From positions 1-36,581 of the forward strand of contig JAAEMS010000004.1 of NCBI GenBank assembly GCA_024225275.1: a stretch of DNA of 36,581 nucleotides. Direction: 5' to 3'. Positions 31,978 to 36,581 of this stretch are shown here, in pieces; position 1 is the stretch's first letter, and each line of letters starts with the position of its first letter. The position numbers and the translations under genes are program-made. The notes under the pieces are model-generated. The model had not been told where the DNA came from. It worked only from the letters and a program-made list of their open reading frames with translations, and searched no databases. The stretch comes from Actinomycetes bacterium (GTDB lineage: Bacteria; Actinomycetota; Acidimicrobiia; Acidimicrobiales; JAAEMS01).

Positions 31978-34233
31978 TCATCGGTCCGGGCCGCCGAGCT
32001 CTGTGCGCGAGACCGTTGCCTCGTCGACGGCTTCCCGGGTCCACGGCATGGGAATCAGATCATTGTCGACCCAGCGGTCGAGTTGGTCCAGGTGGTGGGC
32101 CGAACCAGGATCGCCGGAGACACCGTGGGGCACCACCCAACGGGACCGGTCCCAGTCGGCGAGATCGAAGACATACCGGGCCACCGAGGCGGCCACCGAC
32201 CGGCCCCGGGCCGCAGCCTGCACCGTCCCACACCGGACGGTGTCACTGTCACCGGGGATGGCGGCATCCGGGACGGGTAGGCGGTCGGCCAGGTCGGGCC
32301 GGTCCACACCGAGCTGATGGAAGAAGTGGGCCCGGTGGATGGCCCCCCAGGACCAGCCGGCCATGTCACCGAGGCGGTTGGTGAGATCGGTGACCGCGTC
32401 ACCGAGGGCGTCGGTCAGCACCACGGGCCAGGCGAGGTCGCCCGGGAGATCCGAATCGTCGGCAACCCGGATGCGGTTGGCGACCGCCTTCCAGAGGGCA
32501 CGGGCCCGGTCGGGAACCGGCGGCCCGGACCCCAGTCCTCCCAACCCCGCCCGATCGAAGCCATGGGCGGCGGAGAATCGGTCGGTCACCTTCTCGCGCC
32601 ATGTCGAGTAGAGGGCAGCGGCCGCCGAGCCCGTATCGAGGCGACCATCCCATTGTTCGAGCAGGGCACGGGCCCCGGCGAGCGACTCGGGTAGCGGAGC
32701 GGCGAATAGGTGCTCGAGCAGAGGGCCGGCGGTGACCGAGAAAGTGTCACCCAGTAGGGCGACGAGATCGTCGACATCCAGGGAACCTCGTCCCGTGCCC
32801 TCGTCGAGCAGCTGCCCGATGCGATCGATCCGGCTCGGGGCCGCGTAGTCCATCGACACGTACAGATCGTCGTCGGTGATCCGGTTGTTGGCGGTGGCCA
32901 CCCAGCCGGTGTCGGGGTCGATCACCTCGGGCAGGTCGTCGTAGGCCACGAAGCCCGTCCACCCGTGGCCGTGGGTGGCGGGAACCGGCGCCCACCGGTT
33001 GGCTTCCGGCCGGATCGCGATCCGGCCCCTCACCCGGTAGGCGATCGTGCCCGACCGGTCGGCCGTGATCAGGTTGTTCACCGGTACCACCCAGGGGCGC
33101 ACTGCCTCGTGGAGCTCGGCCACGGACCCGGACGACAACATGGGCCGCAGGGCCTCGAACGTGGTATCCGGTGCGGCTGTAGCCGTCCAGCGCAGGGCCA
33201 GTCCAGCACCAAGCTCGGTCCCACCGGCGATCACCGCGCCACGGTCGGTCAGGACGCACTCGACCTCAACCGGGTCGGCCCCCTGGACGGTGACGGTGTC
33301 CATCCGGATGTCCGGAGTCTCGGCCCCGTCGGGCCCGGCAACCCGACCGGCATCGTCGAAGGTCTCGACAAACAGGTCCTGGTCGTCGGCCATGCCGTGG
33401 GTGATGCACCACGCGACGTCGGCGTTGTGGCCGAAGTGGGCGAAACCGGGGACGCCGGGGAAGGACAGCCCGATCACGTCGAACTCATCAGTGGTGATGT
33501 GGTTCTGATGGTAGACGTTCGGCACATCGAGGCCCCGGTGGGGGTCGCCCGCCACGATGGGCCGACCGCTGGCGGTATGGCGGCCGGCGAGGGCCAGGTT
33601 GTTCGAGGCGTGATCGTCGACCGGTACGTCGCGCAGGGCGGCCAGTGAGGGATCGAGCAGGCCCAGATCGTCGAGCCGACGCCCCTCGTGATTCCCCCCC
33701 GGTGGAACCGTCAGGCTGCCTCCCGGTTCGGTGAACATCCGGGCCAACACGTCTGGGCCCACCGATCTGAGCACGGCGGCCCGCCACAGCTTCTGGTTGA
33801 GCGGGCCCATGCCGAAGTGTCGGATCTTGTAGACCGCCACCGACTGCCAGGGCTCCCACGGCTCCGGTACGAATCCCGTCAGCGCGAACTCGGGCGGCAG
33901 CGCGTCGATTGAACCCAGGGCCTCGTTCACCCCGTCGGCGTAGGCCTCGGTCATGGCCCGGGCGGCAGGGCTCAGGGCCGCGTAGTCGGCCCGGGCGGCG
34001 TCGGCGAGCCGAAGCCGCCGAGCCAGCCGGTCGGTGGTGAGGCCGGCACCGCCGATGGCCTCTGACCAGCGCCCCGTCGCCCGTCGTCGATCGAACTCCA
34101 TCTGCCAGAGCCGGTCGTGGGCGGCCGCCCAGCCCTGACCGCGAAACCCGTCGAGGGCGTCGTTCGTGCGGATGTGAGCGATCCCCCACCGGTCGCGGTG
34201 GATGGTGACCGGACCGGCGAAAGGTGAGCTCAT
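31978..34233 (-). CDS. Penicillin-acylase-family (Ntn) hydrolase without signal peptide
   Basis: 751 residues. The family N-terminus GPVTIHRDRWGIAHIRT, QGWAAAHDRLWQMEFDRRRATGR and the nucleophile region DDHASNNLALAGRHTASG (S210, autocatalytic start of the beta chain) are present, followed by GDPHRGLDVPNVYHQNH, FAHFGHNADVAWCITHG and the oxyanion Asn region. The residue before the Ser is Ala rather than the more usual Gly. Family members deacylate penicillin G, acyl-homoserine lactones or other N-acyl amides. Most are exported, but this one has no signal peptide. The ATG at 34233 has GGAGG upstream and overlaps the phosphotransferase stop as ATGA. It lies between a phosphotransferase gene and a lipoprotein gene. 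Confidence 0.85.
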   Translation of the reverse strand: MSSPFAGPVTIHRDRWGIAHIRTNDALDGFRGQGWAAAHDRLWQMEFDRRRATGRWSEAIGGAGLTTDRLARRLRLADAARADYAALSPAARAMTEAYADGVNEALGSIDALPPEFALTGFVPEPWEPWQSVAVYKIRHFGMGPLNQKLWRAAVLRSVGPDVLARMFTEPGGSLTVPPGGNHEGRRLDDLGLLDPSLAALRDVPVDDHASNNLALAGRHTASGRPIVAGDPHRGLDVPNVYHQNHITTDEFDVIGLSFPGVPGFAHFGHNADVAWCITHGMADDQDLFVETFDDAGRVAGPDGAETPDIRMDTVTVQGADPVEVECVLTDRGAVIAGGTELGAGLALRWTATAAPDTTFEALRPMLSSGSVAELHEAVRPWVVPVNNLITADRSGTIAYRVRGRIAIRPEANRWAPVPATHGHGWTGFVAYDDLPEVIDPDTGWVATANNRITDDDLYVSMDYAAPSRIDRIGQLLDEGTGRGSLDVDDLVALLGDTFSVTAGPLLEHLFAAPLPESLAGARALLEQWDGRLDTGSAAAALYSTWREKVTDRFSAAHGFDRAGLGGLGSGPPVPDRARALWKAVANRIRVADDSDLPGDLAWPVVLTDALGDAVTDLTNRLGDMAGWSWGAIHRAHFFHQLGVDRPDLADRLPVPDAAIPGDSDTVRCGTVQAAARGRSVAASVARYVFDLADWDRSRWVVPHGVSGDPGSAHHLDQLDRWVDNDLIPMPWTREAVDEATVSRTELGGPDR

Positions 34234-35291
34234 GACCATCCTCCGGCCAGATCCAGGGCAGCGTGGGCGAGGTTCTCGGCCTGGTCCCGGAAGACGTCGG
34301 TGTCAGCGTCGTTCACCATCACCCCTTCGAGATAGCGGGCCAGAACCCCTTCGACGATGGCGGCCAACCGCCAGTACTGGAAGGCCTGGTAGTAGCTGAC
34401 GTCGCCCACGGTGCGGCCGGTGAGCTCCTCGTAGCGCTCGATCAGCTGGTCCCGCGATCCGAAGCTGCCCGCCATGGTGGGACTGTTCGCCGCCCCGCGG
34501 GCCACCTGCTTCTCACCGGGCTGCATCCAGTTGTTGAGGATGTAGCCGACGTCGGCGAGCGGGTCACCCAAGGTGCAGAGCTCCCAGTCCAGGACAGCCG
34601 CCACCCCGTCGGCCCGTACCAGCATGTTGCCCAGCCGGAAGTCACCGTGGACGATCGAGGCCCCGATCTGGTCGGGCATGTACTGCTCGAGGGCGGTCGC
34701 CACCTCGTCCATCGCCGGGAGCTCCCGCGTCTTCGACTCACTCCACTGGCGACGCCACCGTTTGATCTGGCGGGCCAGGTAGGCCTCCTTGCGGCCGAGG
34801 TCACCCAGCCCCACCGCGTCGGGGTCGACCGAATGCAGGGTGGCCATGACCTCGGCCACTGAGCGCCCGATCACGGTCCGGTCGGCCGGCGCGAAGACCT
34901 CAGCCTCGGTGTCAGCCGCCAGTACTGCTCCCTCGACGTGGCTCATCACGTAGAACGGTGCGTCGTTCACCGTGTCGTCCTCGCACAGCCCGATGGCCCG
35001 AGGAACCGGCACCGGGGTGGGCCCGAGGGCGGCGATGATCCGATGTTCCCGGGCCATGTCGTGGGCGGTGGCCAGGACCCGACCGGTGGGAGGCCGGCGC
35101 AGGACCCAAGAGGATCCCGCCGAGTCGGTGACCCGGTAGGTGAGGTTCGAGTGCCCGCCATCGAGGATCTCGAAGCTGAGCGCCGGTTGCACTCCCTCGA
35201 CGTTCTCGACGAACCACTGGGTCACCCCTTCGGGCCGGATCCCGGTGATGGCACTGTCACCGCCCGTCTCTGCTTCGTTCGAACCCGTCAC
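34230..35291 (-). CDS. APH/ACAD10-like phosphotransferase-family protein
   Basis: 353 residues with kinase-fold motifs of the aminoglycoside phosphotransferase superfamily: the N-lobe GGHSNLTYRV and WVLRRPPTG (Lys replaced by Arg in the ATP-binding strand), Brenner-type IVHGDFRLGNMLV (catalytic Asp and Asn) and the metal Asp in AVLDWELCTLGDPLADVGY. This GDP.ADVGY pattern is typical of the ACAD10/ACAD11 N-terminal domain family, which is linked to acyl-CoA or hydroxy-acid catabolism, rather than of antibiotic resistance enzymes. I start at the GTG at 35291 with a GGGAGG ribosome binding site, and TAACTT about 22 bases further up. It is translationally coupled to the acylase gene. Confidence 0.85.
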   Translation of the reverse strand: MTGSNEAETGGDSAITGIRPEGVTQWFVENVEGVQPALSFEILDGGHSNLTYRVTDSAGSSWVLRRPPTGRVLATAHDMAREHRIIAALGPTPVPVPRAIGLCEDDTVNDAPFYVMSHVEGAVLAADTEAEVFAPADRTVIGRSVAEVMATLHSVDPDAVGLGDLGRKEAYLARQIKRWRRQWSESKTRELPAMDEVATALEQYMPDQIGASIVHGDFRLGNMLVRADGVAAVLDWELCTLGDPLADVGYILNNWMQPGEKQVARGAANSPTMAGSFGSRDQLIERYEELTGRTVGDVSYYQAFQYWRLAAIVEGVLARYLEGVMVNDADTDVFRDQAENLAHAALDLAGGWS

Positions 35292-35357
35292 ACACCCTCC
35301 CTGGATGGGGCCGAAGTTAGCCAACCGACCCCAGGGAGGGGAATCGAGAGGTGGCGA

Positions 35358-35894
35358 TCAGCTGGCGCGGGAGGCGCGGAAAGCGCGGGCCAGGAGGGGG
35401 GTCGACTCGTCGACGGAGGTGAGCTCGTCGATGGGGTCGCCGTCGAGCCCGAAGGGCCACGACCAGCCCGAGGGGTCGGGCTCGGTGGGAAGCACCGACT
35501 CACCGAAGGGGTCATCGTCGACGATCACTTCGGTGGGCGCCGCTGGATCAGACGACGCGGCCGGAGTGTCGGCCACCGGCGCCAGCTCGGGATCGATGGC
35601 CGGCGGAGGCCTGAACAGCTCCAGCTGGTCTGTGGCCGGCGGGTTGCCAGCCACCAACTCGAGGGACGGGGTGGTCTCGACGTCGGTGGTCAGCTCGGGG
35701 AAGAAAGCGAGCTGGCCGCCACCGTCGAGCCAGGTCCATCCGCCGGGGAGGGTGAAACGGTCAGCGCAGACACGGCAGAACACCAGCGCCGACCATTCGG
35801 TCGGCGCTTCCAGCGCCGCAACCCGGTTTCCGGCGTCGAACGCTACAGCGACGACCCCGTACTCCTGACATGTCGGACGAGAGCACCTCCGCAT
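35358..35894 (-). CDS. DUF3499-family zinc-ribbon-like actinobacterial protein
   Basis: 178 residues. The N-terminal 55 residues are the DUF3499 core: RRCSRPTCQ (C4, C9), VAVAFDAGNRVAALEAP and VFCRVCADRFTLPGGWTW (C40, C43), most likely one zinc site. The rest is a long acidic, Pro-rich low-complexity tail with no domain. DUF3499 is found almost only in actinobacteria and its role is unknown. GAGGAGG before the ATG is a strong ribosome binding site. The gene is upstream of and parallel to the phosphotransferase gene (66 bp), and diverges from the sensor kinase gene at the right edge. Confidence 0.82.
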   Translation of the reverse strand: MRRCSRPTCQEYGVVAVAFDAGNRVAALEAPTEWSALVFCRVCADRFTLPGGWTWLDGGGQLAFFPELTTDVETTPSLELVAGNPPATDQLELFRPPPAIDPELAPVADTPAASSDPAAPTEVIVDDDPFGESVLPTEPDPSGWSWPFGLDGDPIDELTSVDESTPLLARAFRASRAS

Positions 35895-36052
35895 GCCTCC
35901 TCACTACCAGATTCAGAGAGGGAGCTCGCGGATGCTCGCGGATCTGCACGCCCCACCCCCACGTATATGGCCTCTGGATATTCACAACAGATCATCAGAG
36001 CACCGAATGGCCGGACTCAATCGCGTTGCCTGTTCGGGGCTCAGGTCCACCA

Positions 36053-36581
36053 TTGGCTACTGCCCTGGCTCGATCCGAGTTGGAGCTCTCCGACCGGATT
36101 CTGGTCAGCCTGGTGGATCGCCGACCCATCGTCGACCTACGCCTCGACCTCTTCCTTCTGGCCTCGGTGTTGGGGACATGGCTGTCAACGGAGGTGGCCT
36201 TCTGGTTCCACGCAGTGTTCCTCACCGCGGCGTTGTTGGCCCGTCGCCTCCCTCATCGACCATCTGAACGCCCAGACCCGGCGCAGCAGGCCCACTCGTT
36301 GGCCCAGATCGAGTCAGCCATCGGTACCGGCCGGGCCCTCAAGCAGGGCGTCCTGGGCCTGATCCGCACCACCGACGGCCACACCGGCACTGATATTCGG
36401 GAGACAAGGGCGGCCGCCGTCGCGCTGGCCGCCCGTGCCCTGCCCCGCCGCGTGGAGGTGACGATCCGCCAGCGGGGGCCGGAGGGCCGGGTACCCATCC
36501 GCCGCGAGCAGGTCCACCAGATCGTGCTCAACCTGGTCATGAACGCCGCCGAGGCCATAGTGGGGACCGGGTGCGATCAGC
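36053..36581 (+). CDS. Sensor histidine kinase, 3' part outside the window
   Basis: Open to the window edge, at least 176 codons. It starts at a likely TTG (36053; weak CAGG upstream) since no ATG or GTG is available before the homologous part. It encodes two hydrophobic stretches (LDLFLLASVLGTWLS and VAFWFHAVFLTAALLA), then a dimerisation/His region (perhaps His in QQAHSLAQIESAIGTG) and the start of an ATP-binding domain, with N-box VHQIVLNLVMNAAEAI. The distance between the putative His and N-box is short for the family, so this may be a reduced or partly deleted kinase. The gene is divergent from the DUF3499 gene (158 bp). Confidence 0.6.
   Translation, partial: MATALARSELELSDRILVSLVDRRPIVDLRLDLFLLASVLGTWLSTEVAFWFHAVFLTAALLARRLPHRPSERPDPAQQAHSLAQIESAIGTGRALKQGVLGLIRTTDGHTGTDIRETRAAAVALAARALPRRVEVTIRQRGPEGRVPIRREQVHQIVLNLVMNAAEAIVGTGCDQ

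Noticed and set aside
34938..36362. A 474-codon open frame on the plus strand
   Set aside because: It is antisense to the phosphotransferase and DUF3499 genes and lies in the wrong frame for the sensor kinase remnant; composition is that of a shadow frame.
1..36581. CRISPR array, insertion sequence or prophage
   Set aside because: No regularly spaced repeats, transposase, integrase or phage structural genes were seen on either strand.

Overview
The window is GC-rich, gene-dense actinobacterial chromosome. Supporting signs are a DUF3499-type zinc protein, a BldC-like regulator, an actinobacterial Tad pilus cluster ordered like Rv3660c-Rv3654c of Mycobacterium tuberculosis, a CtpE-like P-type ATPase, an MMPL transporter and many leaderless-looking starts. 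An Acidimicrobiia-type organism is my best guess; no single marker in the window proves it. I see no rRNA gene, convincing tRNA, CRISPR array or insertion sequence.

Layout. 0-2 kb: an ABC1/UbiB kinase-like gene divergent from a small HExxH protein. 2.0-3.75 kb: a decaying island with a tRNA-like fragment, a histidine kinase pseudogene and a DUF1501 pseudogene, both frameshifted. 3.8-8.4 kb: two membrane proteins, a gamma-glutamylcyclotransferase-like protein, a PD-(D/E)XK nuclease with four cluster-type cysteines, an anchored acidic protein and a hemolysin III protein. 8.4-14.9 kb: a nine-gene minus-strand Tad/Flp pilus operon (SAF/CpaB-like, CpaE-like ATPase, TadA, TadB, TadC, pilin, three pilin-like proteins), mostly joined by 4-base start/stop overlaps. 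A BldC-like regulator diverges from it, followed by a 161-residue unknown and a LysM membrane protein.

16.6-22.3 kb: a metallo-beta-lactamase-fold hydrolase, then on the minus strand a YihY/BrkB membrane protein, an M20 peptidase with a duplicated start region that makes a coupled mini-ORF, and an MMPL transporter divergent from a TetR regulator. 23.0-26.3 kb: a nested inverted-repeat leader, a 49-codon ORF with a strong ribosome binding site, a CtpE-like ATPase and an OsmC protein. 26.3-31.1 kb: a secreted repeat protein with a regular C-x12-C pattern, MutM and an RNB ribonuclease. 31.1-35.9 kb: a minus-strand group of DUF3499, APH/ACAD10-like phosphotransferase, penicillin-acylase-family hydrolase and a lipoprotein. 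The right edge holds the start of a sensor histidine kinase that runs out of the window.

The best leads are the structured leader plus small ORF before the P-type ATPase, the duplicated start region of the M20 gene, the dyad abutting the -35 of the pilus operon together with a P-loop Lys-to-Arg change in its CpaE-like ATPase, and the widespread TANNNT-N6-9-RTG promoter-start architecture.
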